Shown here: positions 38,471 to 48,533 of the stretch, piece by piece
Layout: each line of letters begins with the position of its first letter
Position numbering within the stretch: position 1 is the first letter of the stretch
Assembly: GCF_947495455.1 (NCBI RefSeq)
Contig: NZ_CANLZC010000027.1
Location: 1 to 57,013, forward strand
Source: an uncultured Shewanella sp.
GTDB taxonomy: Bacteria > Pseudomonadota > Gammaproteobacteria > Enterobacterales > Shewanellaceae
DNA: 57,013 nucleotides
Direction of reading: 5' to 3'
Notes under the pieces: model-generated
What the model saw: only the letters and a program-made list of their open reading frames with translations
The model's database searches: none
What the model was told of the DNA's origin: nothing
Position numbers and translations under genes: made by a program

Positions 38471-38486
38471 TGCAGGTAACATGCCA
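38471..38486 (-). promoter_or_regulatory. Sigma-54 promoter of nnrS-hmp
   Basis: On the minus strand the sequence reads TGGCATGTTACCTGCA, matching the TGGCAC-N5-TTGCA consensus with invariant GG and GC ten bases apart. Transcription would start near 38460, giving an 85-nt leader before nnrS. A sigma-54 promoter is what NorR, an enhancer-binding protein, would need. Confidence 0.75.
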
Positions 38487-38548
38487 AAATAAAAAATACT
38501 TTTAAAATAGGTTGTTATAAAAAAAACAATCAGGCTTGTTGTAAATAG

Positions 38549-38603
38549 AGTCATTTTGACACACACTAAATTGAGTCTAAAACAGCATATAGAGTCAAAA
38601 AGA
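38549..38603. promoter_or_regulatory. Putative NorR-binding sites
   Basis: GTCATTTTGAC (38549-38559) and GTCAAAAAGAC (38593-38603) both fit the GT-N7-AC core known for NorR; a weaker GTCTAAAAC lies between them at 38574-38582. They sit 63-133 bp upstream of the sigma-54 promoter and end next to the norR ATG, so they could serve activation of nnrS-hmp and autoregulation of norR. Confidence 0.6.
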
Positions 38604-38604
38604 C

Positions 38605-40200
38605 ATGAATCAAAGTGATGTTTCAGCGATTTTGTCGCTAGCATTGGATCTCGCCAATAGTGTGACCAATCAAGATAGGTTTACTCGATTACTATCAACC
38701 ATAAGAAAAACCATAAAGTGTGATGCCATTGCACTATTACAACATCAAATACAAGATCAAAATGCCACTCTAAAGCCATTAGCTATTGAAGGACTCTCAA
38801 TCGATACTTTAGGGCGACGCTTCGATATTCACGCTCACCCTCGCCTGCGCATGATCAGCCAGTCAAAAAAACCTATTACTTTTAGCCACGACTGTGATTT
38901 ACCCGATCCTTATGACGGGTTATTAGAGACTCAAACAGGCGATATCCCTATTCATGCCTGTATGGGATTACCGCTATACCAAGATGAGCAACTACTCGGT
39001 ATTGTAACTTTAGACAGTTTAACGCCTAATAGCTTTGATAATATTGACAAAAATGTACTTGAAATCATCACTAAAATGAGTGCAGCGACCATGAAAACGG
39101 CAATAAGATTGGAACAGCTTGAAGATTCAGCCAAACACTCTAATGCCCTTGTTCAAGAGTTGAGCCAAGCGGCTATTATGCGTGGCGGTAGTGAGATTAT
39201 CGGCCTGAGTCCAAGCATACAAGCCCTTAAGAATGAAATCAAACTCGTTGCAACATCCGATTACAATGTCTTGATCTTAGGTGAAACTGGAGTAGGAAAA
39301 GAGCTGGTTGCTGGTCATATTCACCAACATTCTCAAAGACACTCTAAACCTATGATCCAACTTAACTGTGCGTCATTACCTGAGAACCTCGCTGAAAGTG
39401 AGTTTTTTGGCCACTGTAAAGGTGCATTTACGGGCGCAGAAAAAAGTCGTGAAGGCAAATTTCAACTGGCCGATGGCGGCACACTCTTTCTCGATGAAAT
39501 CGGTGAATTACCGCTGCACTTACAAAGCAAATTACTGCGCGCTTTACAAAGTGGAGAAATACAAGCGGTGGGGGAAGACAAAACAAAAACGGTCGATGTA
39601 CGAGTCATTGCCGCCACCAACCGTGATTTAAAAAACGAGGTCAAAGCAGGACGCTTTCGTGCCGATCTCTATCATAGGCTGAGTGTTTATCCCATTGAGG
39701 TGCCACCATTAAGAGAAAGAGGGAATGATATACATTTACTAGCGGGTTATTTCGTTGAAAATACCGCACGTAAACTCGGTATTAAACAATTAACCTTAAC
39801 AGCAGACGCCCTGGTTTTACTCTCAAGTTATCCTTGGCCAGGCAATGTAAGGGAGCTTGAACATGTCATTAGTCGAGCCGCTTTAAAAGCAAAACAAGCA
39901 CAATGGAATAAAAGTATTATTCACATTCTTCCCGAATATTGTGATATCCCTATTATCAAACGAGCGCCTATTTCACCGAAAATCGTGACAGAGTACGCAC
40001 AAGGTTCGCTTTCTTCACTGTCATTGCACACCCCATCTCTAAAATCTGCAACCCAAACCTTTCAAGTACAGCTGATTAAACATACCTTAGAAAAACACCA
40101 ATTTAATTGGGCCGCCAGCGCAAGAGCCCTTGACACGGATAGAGCCAATCTCGTTAGACTCGCAAAACGATTAGGCATAACCGTACACAAATCGATATAA
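38605..40200 (+). CDS. norR: NO-responsive sigma-54 activator NorR
   Basis: NorR senses NO through an iron centre in its GAF domain and activates sigma-54 promoters. The 531-residue protein has the N-terminal GAF domain, with IHACMGLPL resembling the His-x-Cys metal ligands of E. coli NorR, then a AAA+ domain (Walker A GETGVGKE, the sigma-54 contact loop GAFTGA, Walker [11 protein letters not shown]) and a C-terminal Fis-type helix-turn-helix ([20 protein letters not shown]). It diverges from nnrS-hmp and the sites between them fit direct control. Confidence 0.95.
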   Translation: MNQSDVSAILSLALDLANSVTNQDRFTRLLSTIRKTIKCDAIALLQHQIQDQNATLKPLAIEGLSIDTLGRRFDIHAHPRLRMISQSKKPITFSHDCDLPDPYDGLLETQTGDIPIHACMGLPLYQDEQLLGIVTLDSLTPNSFDNIDKNVLEIITKMSAATMKTAIRLEQLEDSAKHSNALVQELSQAAIMRGGSEIIGLSPSIQALKNEIKLVATSDYNVLILGETGVGKELVAGHIHQHSQRHSKPMIQLNCASLPENLAESEFFGHCKGAFTGAEKSREGKFQLADGGTLFLDEIGELPLHLQSKLLRALQSGEIQAVGEDKTKTVDVRVIAATNRDLKNEVKAGRFRADLYHRLSVYPIEVPPLRERGNDIHLLAGYFVENTARKLGIKQLTLTADALVLLSSYPWPGNVRELEHVISRAALKAKQAQWNKSIIHILPEYCDIPIIKRAPISPKIVTEYAQGSLSSLSLHTPSLKSATQTFQVQLIKHTLEKHQFNWAASARALDTDRANLVRLAKRLGITVHKSI

Positions 40201-40258
40201 TTGCTATCGGCTCAATAAAATAATAAACATAACATCTTATTTTAAAGAAAAATCAACG

Positions 40259-41623
40259 CTAAAAATCGGTGTTCACACCTTCACTCGGTAATTGACGCCG
40301 TATCAGTCTTTTAGTCACATCTTCAGCTTGAGCCATAACATGTGGCAATAGATCAAAGGTATAGATAAGCCCAATGCCAGCAGTATAATTTGCTCCCTGC
40401 AATCTTTCCATTTTTTTAAAAAAACCACAACACAATGAGTCTTTACTAGCAGTGGTATTAAAATCATCCCAACGCTTTATTGTATAAACATGCGTGACCT
40501 CACCACCAATGAGCTTGAAATCATTCTTAATATTTTCAAGAATAGTTTCAGCAGAAACCGTATCTGAAGGGCGAACATAAAGCACACATAACTCTTTATC
40601 CGCATAAGGCTTATAAACTTGCAAAGGTCTATCATTCAAATCTTTATCGATATTTTCTCTCAAATTTATTGTGCCCACTTGTCCTTGTAAAATACCTTTT
40701 ATGTTGAGCTCATACACACATATGGGCTCAAAAACAAGCTGATTATATAATGCATTTTCCTCTTTTGTATACAAGATACAAGAAGCAAGATATTGAGGGT
40801 TACACGCGATAATAAGCCGATCAAAATGTGCTTTATGAGATTTCAATTCACTATCTAACCATGTAATATCAATCCCATGCTCTCGATTAATATCTTGTAA
40901 AGCCACACCTAACTTAACATTTATATGATAAGTATCGGCTAATTTTTCAAATAATTGTTGATACCCGCCTTCTATTTTTGCAACTGAGTGTTTAGGCTGT
41001 AAAATATATTTTAATAAAGGCCGAGGCTGAGCCATTCGAACGCCATATAATGCAGGATGATGCTTACCATAACATCCGCCTCTAATAATCCCTCTAGTCG
41101 CTCTTTCAATCTGAACAAAACCTTCCGTTTGAGTAAAGTCAAACCAAGATTGATGTAATACCTCGCTTGTTTCGACAATACGAGGAAAATGAACCCCTTT
41201 GTAAAAAATATGCTTCCATGAATATTTAATAAATTCTATAAGTAATTGAGTTTTTTCTACATAATTGAAATAAGGTTCTACCTTACCTGTAATCAAACTA
41301 TAATACTGGCTTCTCACTTCCAGATAATTAACTTCTAATCCTAAACTTTGCGCTAATTGCCCTGGGTTATAAGGATAACTAGGTGAAAAAACAATCGCGC
41401 CGATATCAGCACCTCGAGAAGTTGTGCAGCAATGCCCGCCAATATAATCATTTTTATCAAATACAGTGACCTGATTGTATCCCGATTTTTTCAATACGGT
41501 AGCAGCAGTAAGGCCTGCCGTTCCAGCTCCTATAATACAAAATCGAGTATTCAATGGAAGATGACTATCTCGATACTCAACCGTCGTCGAAAGTGGTGAC
41601 GGAACTCTACCAAAATAAAACAT
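40259..41623 (-). CDS. FAD/NAD(P)-binding amine-oxidase-like protein
   Basis: The 454-residue protein starts with a dinucleotide-binding fold (FCIIGAGTAGLTAATVLKKSG, then TVFDKNDYIGGHC), typical of flavin amine oxidases and phytoene-desaturase-like enzymes. The start at 41623 has GAGGGGAT five bases upstream and is preferred over the ATG at 41665. A second flavin-contact segment near the C-terminus reads YTAGIGLIYTF. The substrate is unknown. It is convergent with norR. On its upstream side an IS4 fragment separates it from a membrane protein gene on the same strand, which may once have been its operon partner. Confidence 0.75.
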   Translation of the reverse strand: MFYFGRVPSPLSTTVEYRDSHLPLNTRFCIIGAGTAGLTAATVLKKSGYNQVTVFDKNDYIGGHCCTTSRGADIGAIVFSPSYPYNPGQLAQSLGLEVNYLEVRSQYYSLITGKVEPYFNYVEKTQLLIEFIKYSWKHIFYKGVHFPRIVETSEVLHQSWFDFTQTEGFVQIERATRGIIRGGCYGKHHPALYGVRMAQPRPLLKYILQPKHSVAKIEGGYQQLFEKLADTYHINVKLGVALQDINREHGIDITWLDSELKSHKAHFDRLIIACNPQYLASCILYTKEENALYNQLVFEPICVYELNIKGILQGQVGTINLRENIDKDLNDRPLQVYKPYADKELCVLYVRPSDTVSAETILENIKNDFKLIGGEVTHVYTIKRWDDFNTTASKDSLCCGFFKKMERLQGANYTAGIGLIYTFDLLPHVMAQAEDVTKRLIRRQLPSEGVNTDF

Positions 41624-41768
41624 TAAATATCCCCTCTCTTTTTCAACTATAGACATGAACTTCAAATGACATTCAAATTTTCAAAATTTTCTCTTCTCCA
41701 ACCGACAACAAATTCCCAAATTTTTTATTCCTTCAAACTTAGATGCTCAAGCTAAGCGTACTGGCTTT

Positions 41769-42194
41769 ATGCAACGAATTAGCGCCATTAAACCGCTAGC
41801 GTTAGTGACGAGTCTTGTTGCAGCATTAAGCAAAAGTAATGTGACATCGATTAATGAAATCGTTAGACAGTTTAATGGGATGAGGCTTTATAAAGATGAA
41901 TTCGTCGCTTATAAACCTTTTCATAATCAGCTCGCTAAGGAAACATTTCCGATATTTATCAATCAAATAACACAACAAGTGATGGCAACTTTGCTGCCAG
42001 AAGAGCAAGCGCTCCCCAAGAGGTTAAAGCAGTTCAAACAAGTCATTTTTCATGATGGCTCATCACTTACCGTCCATCCCGAATTGGCTTCTGAGTTTAA
42101 AGGACGTTTCACCAAAACAGCACCTGCAGCCGTCGAATGTCATGTTAGCTTGTCGTTATTTAAACGCAAAATCACCCGAATGAGCTACTATTAA
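41769..42194 (+). pseudogene. IS4-family transposase, N-terminal fragment
   Basis: The 141 residues match the start of IS4-type transposases, including the region of the first catalytic aspartate (QVIFHDGSSLTVHPELASEF followed by FTKTAPAAVECHVSLSLF). In-frame homologous codons reading DAQAKRTGFMQR begin before the ATG, near 41742, so the true start may be upstream. The rest of the enzyme is missing: the frame stops just after residue 125-130 of a protein usually above 350 residues. Its end overlaps the 3' end of the convergent membrane protein gene by 39 bp. No transposition activity is possible from this copy. Confidence 0.8.
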
Positions 42195-42986
42195 CTTTAA
42201 AATGACACAGGTATTAATAAATAACCAAGTATAATCTAAAATAGTGCCCTGTAACTTACTTACAGAAATATAGTTTAACTTTTCAGGATATAGGTACTGG
42301 CTGTAATGAGGAAAAAGACTAAACTGTATAATTGCAAAATATAAAGTGTAAGCTCTGCATGCCATCCAATAGTGTGGATTTTGCATAATTAGAGCCGCCA
42401 TCCAAGCAATCGCTAAAATCAAAATATTGATATAACACACTTTACTATGGTGAAAGCTATAGCCAAATGTATATAAATATCCCAATGTCAGCGTATAAGC
42501 CGCCACCCATAAAGGAGCAGAAAAACCAACTAGATTATAGTCTGTGCTCCAATTGATAGGCACAAACACTAACATAGCTAAGATCAATATATTATTCACA
42601 CGTAAATTTTTTGAGTTTTTATCTCTGATAGCTAATAACAAGGCTTCTAATATATTTACAAACAATATAACTATAAAAAAATACAGCCAATAATCTTGCT
42701 GTAACACGAGTTGCCATGTTTGGTTATATACTTCAGGATACTTGAGATAACTGTTTATTAACAAATAGAAAACTATTGGTATCGCAACCGAAAAACGTTT
42801 TGTATATTGAAACCAGCTTAAATTATTTTTTTTATACATTACAAATGGCAAATAACATGCAAAAAAAACACTGAGAGCCAAGAAGGGAAAAGGATATCTA
42901 ATTAATACATAAGAAAAAATATAGCATAACAGAGCATAGCCGTAGAAGTTCAATATCAACTGAGTGTTTTTGAGTTCCATAACCAT
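42156..42986 (-). CDS. Polytopic membrane protein of unknown function
   Basis: The 276-residue product has about eight hydrophobic helices separated by short polar loops and no signal peptide. I do not recognise a family. It is very AT-rich. Its last 13 residues are encoded by DNA that overlaps the IS4 fragment, so the original C-terminus may have been replaced when the element inserted. On its other side is a decayed IS630 element. It could have formed a unit with the flavin oxidoreductase at 40259-41623. Confidence 0.65.
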   Translation of the reverse strand: MVMELKNTQLILNFYGYALLCYIFSYVLIRYPFPFLALSVFFACYLPFVMYKKNNLSWFQYTKRFSVAIPIVFYLLINSYLKYPEVYNQTWQLVLQQDYWLYFFIVILFVNILEALLLAIRDKNSKNLRVNNILILAMLVFVPINWSTDYNLVGFSAPLWVAAYTLTLGYLYTFGYSFHHSKVCYINILILAIAWMAALIMQNPHYWMACRAYTLYFAIIQFSLFPHYSQYLYPEKLNYISVSKLQGTILDYTWLFINTCVILKLIVAHSGDFAFK

Positions 42987-43020
42987 GAGTGTAGTTGTTT
43001 ATCGCTAACTTTCAAATTAC

Positions 43021-43809
43021 ATCCTAGATCCTCGACATAAACGAACGGAACGGCCAGCAATTTATACTGAACAAGAAAATCAAAGACTAAAAGAGTTAGT
43101 CGATGAAGCCCCTTATCAACTCAAACATGCTCAATCGAATATGGCATTAGAGACAGGAAAAACGGCCAGTAAATCAACCCTTAAAAGAATACTCAAAAAA
43201 ATTTGATTATAATCATAAACGGGCCAGACATTCATTAAAAAACAAGCGCTCCCAGGAAGATTTTTTAGCCTGCCAAGACACCTTAGCGCGACTGATTGAC
43301 GCTGAACATTCAGGGTAAATTGACCTCTTTTATTTTGATGGATCAGGCTTTAGCCAGCAATCACATCTACCCTACGCTTGGTCTCCAAAAGGTGAGCCGT
43401 TAGCGATGCCATGCTACTCACGAAGCAGTAAACTTAACGTGCTTGGTTTCTTGAGCCGCAAAGGCACGTTGATTTATCACACGACAGAAAGCAGAGTGAA
43501 TACCGATGTCGTTATAGAGGCGTTCGAACATTTTATAGATGTGCAGCCACTGGATAAATTGACCGTGATTTATCTTGATAATACGTCATTTCATCGCGCT
43601 AAGCGTTTTCAAGAAAAGTGTCATGAATGGCTATTAAAAGGGTTAGTCCGGATGTACTTACCCGATTATTATCCTGAACCAATATCATTGAAATACAGTG
43701 GAAAAAGATAAGGTATGAGTGGTTGTCTTGCCATGATTTTATCACTTTTGATACGCTCAAAAAGAGTGTAAAAACATCATGGACAACTATTCATCAAAAT
43801 ACACGATAA
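43021..43809 (+). pseudogene. Decayed IS630-family transposase
   Basis: Three frames together give most of an IS630 transposase. The N-terminal part (DPRHKRTERPAIYTEQENQR ... TLKRILKK) runs to about 43200, where a run of seven A precedes a frameshift. The central part contains IDLFYFDGSGFSQQSH and VIYLDNTSFHRAKRF, holding the first two catalytic aspartates, but is cut by TAA at 43316-43318 where the family has glutamate. A second frameshift near 43685 moves the final part (IEIQWKKIRYEW ... TIHQNTR), with the catalytic glutamate, into another frame. The 5' part of the gene is missing. The copy is dead. Confidence 0.87.
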
Positions 43810-44070
43810 CTTTTGTTTAAGCACTTAATCATTAAAAAATAGTAATAAAGTATGATAACGCTGTTCATTCTTCCCCTTAAGTTTAGGTAATTATCATACT
43901 CAAGACTCAAGACATATTTCTTTCCCGCCCCTAAAGTAAACAATACGGAAATAATACCAAAGCAATATATTTTATGGCTTAAAGCTCAGCCGTTGATATG
44001 CAGATAAAACTGTCCATATTAATAAAAAAAAATATAGATTTTTTCGCTATTTATTAATTAGGTGATCTTC

Positions 44071-44955
44071 ATGAAAAATATCAATAAAACGCATAAAATC
44101 AGCCTATTAAACCTAACTCATAGTGAAAAAAATAGTAAACTCTCAGAGATTTTTAAGCACATGCAAGGTGTTATCACTCATATCAGTGAATCAGATTTTA
44201 TAAATATAATTTCAACCCAACATGACATCGCACAAAAATTAAAAATATATTATGAAAATGGTGAAATTATCGGGTTTACTTCTTGGCGAGTTGAAAGAGT
44301 CCACATCAATGATAAAGGCTACGACATCCACAGATCATTAAATATAATCAGACCAGATAAAAGAAGTGTTTCTTCTGAAAAATTTATATTATCTGAAATA
44401 TTAACGTATTGTATAAAAAATATATTTTCAAAATATCAATCTATTTTTGTTTGTCGTTCAGATGGCCCAGTCACTTACTATGTGTTTCATAAATACATTC
44501 CAACGATTTATCCATCAGCAACAAATAACCACAACTCATTTCTTGAAGATTTAGCATATAAACTCGCTGATAAACTTAGTATTCCAATCTGTAATCACAA
44601 CCCGATCAGAACGACCTCTCCCTTTAAAGTAAATGATTCTATTGAAGATAAAAAAAGGTGGCAATCTCGAAATGAACAAAGTGTGCAGTACTTTTTAACT
44701 CACTGCCCTAATTATCTTGATGAGCATCATCAAGATAATGCCCGTTCATTACTCTTGGTATTTGAATGCGGCTTTAAAAATTGGATAAGTTCTATTATCA
44801 GACTCATAAAAAGCAGAGGAATAGTCTGGTTCTTTGGAAAGAAAACACACTCTATCACTAAGGCTGCCAAAAATTGCTATTACAATCTAGTCTCAATAAA
44901 AATAGCATCGACTGATTATGCTTTAATAACCAGTCAATTCATGTCTAGTATTTAA
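44071..44955 (+). CDS. Hypothetical protein
   Basis: I do not recognise this 294-residue protein. The ATG at 44071 has AGGTGA five bases upstream. It has no signal peptide or long hydrophobic helix and is rich in Ile, Lys, Asn and Ser. The N-terminal half (EIIGFTSWRVERVHINDKGYDIHRS and ILSEILTYCIKNIF) loosely suggests an acyltransferase-like alpha/beta fold, but no catalytic motif is clear. Base composition is much more AT-rich than the core genes and it follows a decayed insertion sequence, so it may be acquired. Confidence 0.6.
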   Translation: MKNINKTHKISLLNLTHSEKNSKLSEIFKHMQGVITHISESDFINIISTQHDIAQKLKIYYENGEIIGFTSWRVERVHINDKGYDIHRSLNIIRPDKRSVSSEKFILSEILTYCIKNIFSKYQSIFVCRSDGPVTYYVFHKYIPTIYPSATNNHNSFLEDLAYKLADKLSIPICNHNPIRTTSPFKVNDSIEDKKRWQSRNEQSVQYFLTHCPNYLDEHHQDNARSLLLVFECGFKNWISSIIRLIKSRGIVWFFGKKTHSITKAAKNCYYNLVSIKIASTDYALITSQFMSSI

Positions 44956-45066
44956 ACTAATGGGTATTTTTTCCAATACTAGCCACCATAAATATTAGTA
45001 CCATAAATTTCAGCGCCATAAATGATAGTATGGTAATAAGTATCGACTATAATGACTTTACATTAA

Positions 45067-45732
45067 ATGAAAACAGCTATCATTGCAGGCGCAACGGGCG
45101 CCATCGGAACAGAGCTTTTAGCAATATTATTAAACGCGGCGGAATATGACCAAGTGCATTGTCTGGTTAGACGCCCCTTAGGATTTTCACATTCCAAACT
45201 CATCGTTCACTTAATTGATTTCGATGAATGGGATCCACAAACACTCATTAGTACTCATTCTGAATTGATGCATGGCCAAGTCTTTTGCTGCTTGGGCAGC
45301 ACACTTAAACAAGCCGGTTTCCTTGATGCATTTAAGCGTATCGATATTGATTATGTTTTATCTGTCGCTAAATTTGCTGAAGAATCATCAGCCGAAGGAT
45401 TTTCTCTTATTAGTGCAATAGGCGCCAATGCTTCCTCTTCAAATTACTACACTCAAACAAAAGGAGAAGTCGAGCAACAAGTCCAACAACATCACATTCC
45501 CGCCATTCGTATTTTTAGACCCTCATTACTTCACGCAAAGCGTGCGCAATTTCGACTAGGAGAATATGTAGGATTTATGCTACTGACTGTATTGTCTCCG
45601 TTGCTACAAGGAAAACTGAAGAAATACCGTGCTATAAGCACTAAACAAGTGGCAAAAGCCCTTTACCTCACTTCTATAGAGGAACATGATGGGGTCGTTA
45701 TTTTTGAAAGCGATGCCATTCAAAATTATTAA
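45067..45732 (+). CDS. NAD(P)-binding Rossmann protein, HTATIP2/NmrA-like
   Basis: The 221-residue protein starts with an atypical short-chain-dehydrogenase cofactor site (TAIIAGATGAIGTELLAILL) followed by HCLVRRPL. It continues with VFCCLGSTLKQAGFLDAFKR and the YYTQTKGEVEQQV segment that provides the Tyr/Lys pair, then IPAIRIFRPSLL. This pattern is shared by small oxidoreductases related to HTATIP2. The substrate is unknown. It is convergent with the MEKHLA gene. Confidence 0.78.
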   Translation: MKTAIIAGATGAIGTELLAILLNAAEYDQVHCLVRRPLGFSHSKLIVHLIDFDEWDPQTLISTHSELMHGQVFCCLGSTLKQAGFLDAFKRIDIDYVLSVAKFAEESSAEGFSLISAIGANASSSNYYTQTKGEVEQQVQQHHIPAIRIFRPSLLHAKRAQFRLGEYVGFMLLTVLSPLLQGKLKKYRAISTKQVAKALYLTSIEEHDGVVIFESDAIQNY

Positions 45733-45758
45733 TAATCAAGCGACTCGATCAAACAGGG

Positions 45759-46229
45759 TTAAAGTAGTGTGTAATCTTTAAACATGGCCCCTTGACCGTG
45801 ATAATAACCTTGTTCATCGATAATATTCCAAACGATAGCGTTATTAATCATAAAACGTTTTCCAGTGGCAGAAATTCGAACACCTCGATATTGATCGATA
45901 AACCCTTGACGAGTGACTTGTTCCAATAAAGCATCGCGTTCTTCTTGCAATAAAGCCTCTGCCGAATACCGCGATGGCTGTTGAATAAAATCATGCCATG
46001 AATACTCAAATAATGATAACGCAAAACGATTAGCAAAATTAAAAATAGGATCAGCTTCTGTCCCATGAGATAAAATAGCAAAAGGCGCTTGATCTAAAAC
46101 CTCAATCAATGGCTGAGAAGAAGCTTTAATTGGCAATAAGTCTTTGCCTGTTAATCGCTTAAAACTTGATAACATTCTCTCAGCATGTAATGCATACCAA
46201 ATGTCTTTCAATGAACTAGATCCATTCAT
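45759..46229 (-). CDS. MEKHLA-domain protein
   Basis: The 156-residue protein matches the PAS-like MEKHLA domain along most of its length: PFAILSHGTEADPIFNFANR, RYSAEALLQEERDALLEQVT and GFIDQYRGVRISATGKRFMI, ending with the expected IVWNIIDEQGYYHGQGA. The domain is thought to bind a small ligand or cofactor; no enzymatic activity is established. A strong GAGGAGC ribosome-binding site precedes the ATG. It lies 100 bp downstream of the chemoreceptor gene on the same strand. Confidence 0.82.
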   Translation of the reverse strand: MNGSSSLKDIWYALHAERMLSSFKRLTGKDLLPIKASSQPLIEVLDQAPFAILSHGTEADPIFNFANRFALSLFEYSWHDFIQQPSRYSAEALLQEERDALLEQVTRQGFIDQYRGVRISATGKRFMINNAIVWNIIDEQGYYHGQGAMFKDYTLL

Positions 46230-46329
46230 ATTCTAGCTCCTCAATAACAACAAACAAAAGAGGGTTAAAGCAAACTAAAAATATCATGTTCTAACGCTTT
46301 AACCAATCTCTTGTTTGAAATATCGCTTT

Positions 46330-48282
46330 CTAAATTTTAAATTGGCTCACGAGCACAGATAACTCGTCTGATAAATGTGCTAATTGCTGAATGCCACGAT
46401 CATTTTTATCTGCCAATGTATGAATATGAGATGACAGATCTGTAATGGTTATCACATTTTCATTGAGTGAGTTAACAACGCTACTTTGCTCTTCTGTGGC
46501 TGTGGCAACCTGACAATTCATATCGGCAATTTGTTGGATCACTTCGGTCACTTTTTGCAACGACTCACTGGCCTCAGTTGACTTATCAACACCCTGTCTG
46601 CTCGATTGGATCCCCACACTCATGGCATCAACCGCTTCTTGTGTGCCTTCTTGAAACTGCCCAATCACTTTACGAATTTCTTCCGTTGAAGCCTGTGTTT
46701 GCTGAGCAAGCTGCCTGACTTCATCGGCAACAACAGCAAAGCCTCGACCTTGCTCTCCGGCTCTTGCCGCTTCAATAGCGGCATTGAGTGCCAGTAAATT
46801 CGTTTGATCTGAAATACCACTGATCACATCAATCACGGTACTGATTGATTCGGCATGTTTTGCCAACTCGGTGATTTTAGACTCAGTTAATTGAATTTCA
46901 GAAGCTAACTCATTGATCACTGCGCTGGCGTCTTTTACGACTTCATTTGACGCTTGGGTATCTTCTTTCGTGACTTCTGTTTTTTGTGATGTAGACATGG
47001 CCAAACGAGAAATCTCATGCACTGTGGCTCCCATTTCATTAATCGCTGTGGCCACTTGCTCTGAATTAACTCTTTGATCTTGAGTGGTCTTAATTGTCTC
47101 TTCCGATGCAACAGAGAGATCCACAATGACCTTGGCTAAGGTTTTTTGATCTTTATCGATTCGCTTAATATCATTATGCAGCTTATCAACAAATGCATTA
47201 AACCCTTTCGCAAGCAAGCCTAACTCATCATTGCGACTGTCATTTAAACGCTGAGTTAAATCCCCACCATTATCAGCCATATTGCTTAATGCTAATGCCA
47301 CATCATTGATAGGACGAGTTAAAAAATAGGTCACCCACAGCATCATTAACACAAAAATGCCACCAATAAGAAGATTAATGATCATGCTATAAGTGACGGT
47401 TTTATCCAACTCACTCATTAACTCATTCACGGGTAATTCAGCAAATAATTGCCAACTTAATTCCGGAATAAACACACTGGCTAAATAGTAAGTTTGTCCA
47501 TTTTTAGTGGTTTCTTCCACAACAACATCGGTATTTTCTTGGTGTAATGTACGCGCAATGCTCTCATAGCCTTCAAGCATACTCACGAAATCACGATCTA
47601 CTCTATCTAGCTGAGGGTGAACGGTAATGAGTCCACTCTCATTTGTGGTAAACACAAACCCCGACTGGCCAATTTGATTACGGGTCACAATATCAATGAT
47701 ATGCCCTAGCTCATATCCCATTCCTGCTATGGCAATGACTTTACCTTGTTCACGAACCAATACATTCACAAAAGCCGTCATACGTTTTGACACCATATCG
47801 ATATCTAAATCCAGTGAAACCAAATCAGGATTTTTTAAACGTTCAAAAAACCATTGGTGTCCTGAGTGGCTCTCAAGCAAGGTTTCAGAAAAACCTGTAT
47901 CTTTATAATATTTATTCTCAATAACAGAAACCCAGTAAACGGTACTGGCGCCATTTTCATCTTTAAGGCGCGACAAATAAGCCAAAATAGGCGCAATTTC
48001 ACTTTCTTGTTCTCCCCTTAATGCCCAATCAATTAAAAACTGATTTTGAGCAATCCCCTTTGATAATGAAATAGGGATCTGTAATTCACTTGCGATCTTA
48101 TTTTTGATTTTTTCTAATCGATTCGGTAATTCTTCGCTTTTTGCTCTATTTTCAACAATGGAACGAAAGATATAATTAGAAGAAAAAGTCGCAAAAATAA
48201 TTGATGTTAATAAAGCAATGCTGGTGAGCCCTACTAATCCTCTTCGAATAGAAAAAGACGCTATCCATTTTTTTATATTCAT
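46330..48282 (-). CDS. Methyl-accepting chemotaxis protein with Cache sensor
   Basis: The 650-residue receptor has a transmembrane helix at about 15-37, a large periplasmic double-Cache domain, a second helix near 295-320, a HAMP domain ([20 protein letters not shown]) and a cytoplasmic coiled coil with the highly conserved tip [20 protein letters not shown]. It should signal to CheA/CheW. The ligand is unknown: the usual amino-acid Cache signature (R-x-W-Y) is replaced by [10 protein letters not shown]. It is a near neighbour of the LysR regulator and aminomutase operon, which makes a related ligand possible. Confidence 0.92.
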   Translation of the reverse strand: MNIKKWIASFSIRRGLVGLTSIALLTSIIFATFSSNYIFRSIVENRAKSEELPNRLEKIKNKIASELQIPISLSKGIAQNQFLIDWALRGEQESEIAPILAYLSRLKDENGASTVYWVSVIENKYYKDTGFSETLLESHSGHQWFFERLKNPDLVSLDLDIDMVSKRMTAFVNVLVREQGKVIAIAGMGYELGHIIDIVTRNQIGQSGFVFTTNESGLITVHPQLDRVDRDFVSMLEGYESIARTLHQENTDVVVEETTKNGQTYYLASVFIPELSWQLFAELPVNELMSELDKTVTYSMIINLLIGGIFVLMMLWVTYFLTRPINDVALALSNMADNGGDLTQRLNDSRNDELGLLAKGFNAFVDKLHNDIKRIDKDQKTLAKVIVDLSVASEETIKTTQDQRVNSEQVATAINEMGATVHEISRLAMSTSQKTEVTKEDTQASNEVVKDASAVINELASEIQLTESKITELAKHAESISTVIDVISGISDQTNLLALNAAIEAARAGEQGRGFAVVADEVRQLAQQTQASTEEIRKVIGQFQEGTQEAVDAMSVGIQSSRQGVDKSTEASESLQKVTEVIQQIADMNCQVATATEEQSSVVNSLNENVITITDLSSHIHTLADKNDRGIQQLAHLSDELSVLVSQFKI

Positions 48283-48533
48283 ACTTTCGTCCCTAACACG
48301 ATTTTAAAATTGTGACCCTAAAGGTCTAAGACCTAGAATCTACAAAAACAACACAACACCACCGAATTGACCGATGAAATAGAAAAAGGATGATTATTTA
48401 TACATTTATAATCAGTTGGTTAACAAACAAAGGCGAGCATTGTATAGATTTCACCACTAAGGTCAAATAGTAAAATTAAATTGTTTAAGTTAGATAACAA
48501 GCGACGCTGGTTTACTTCAGCTTTAATGACGTT

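Noticed and set aside
45848..46081. 77-residue ORF within the MEKHLA gene
   Set aside because: It is a shadow frame; the MEKHLA frame has clear family conservation and a strong ribosome-binding site.
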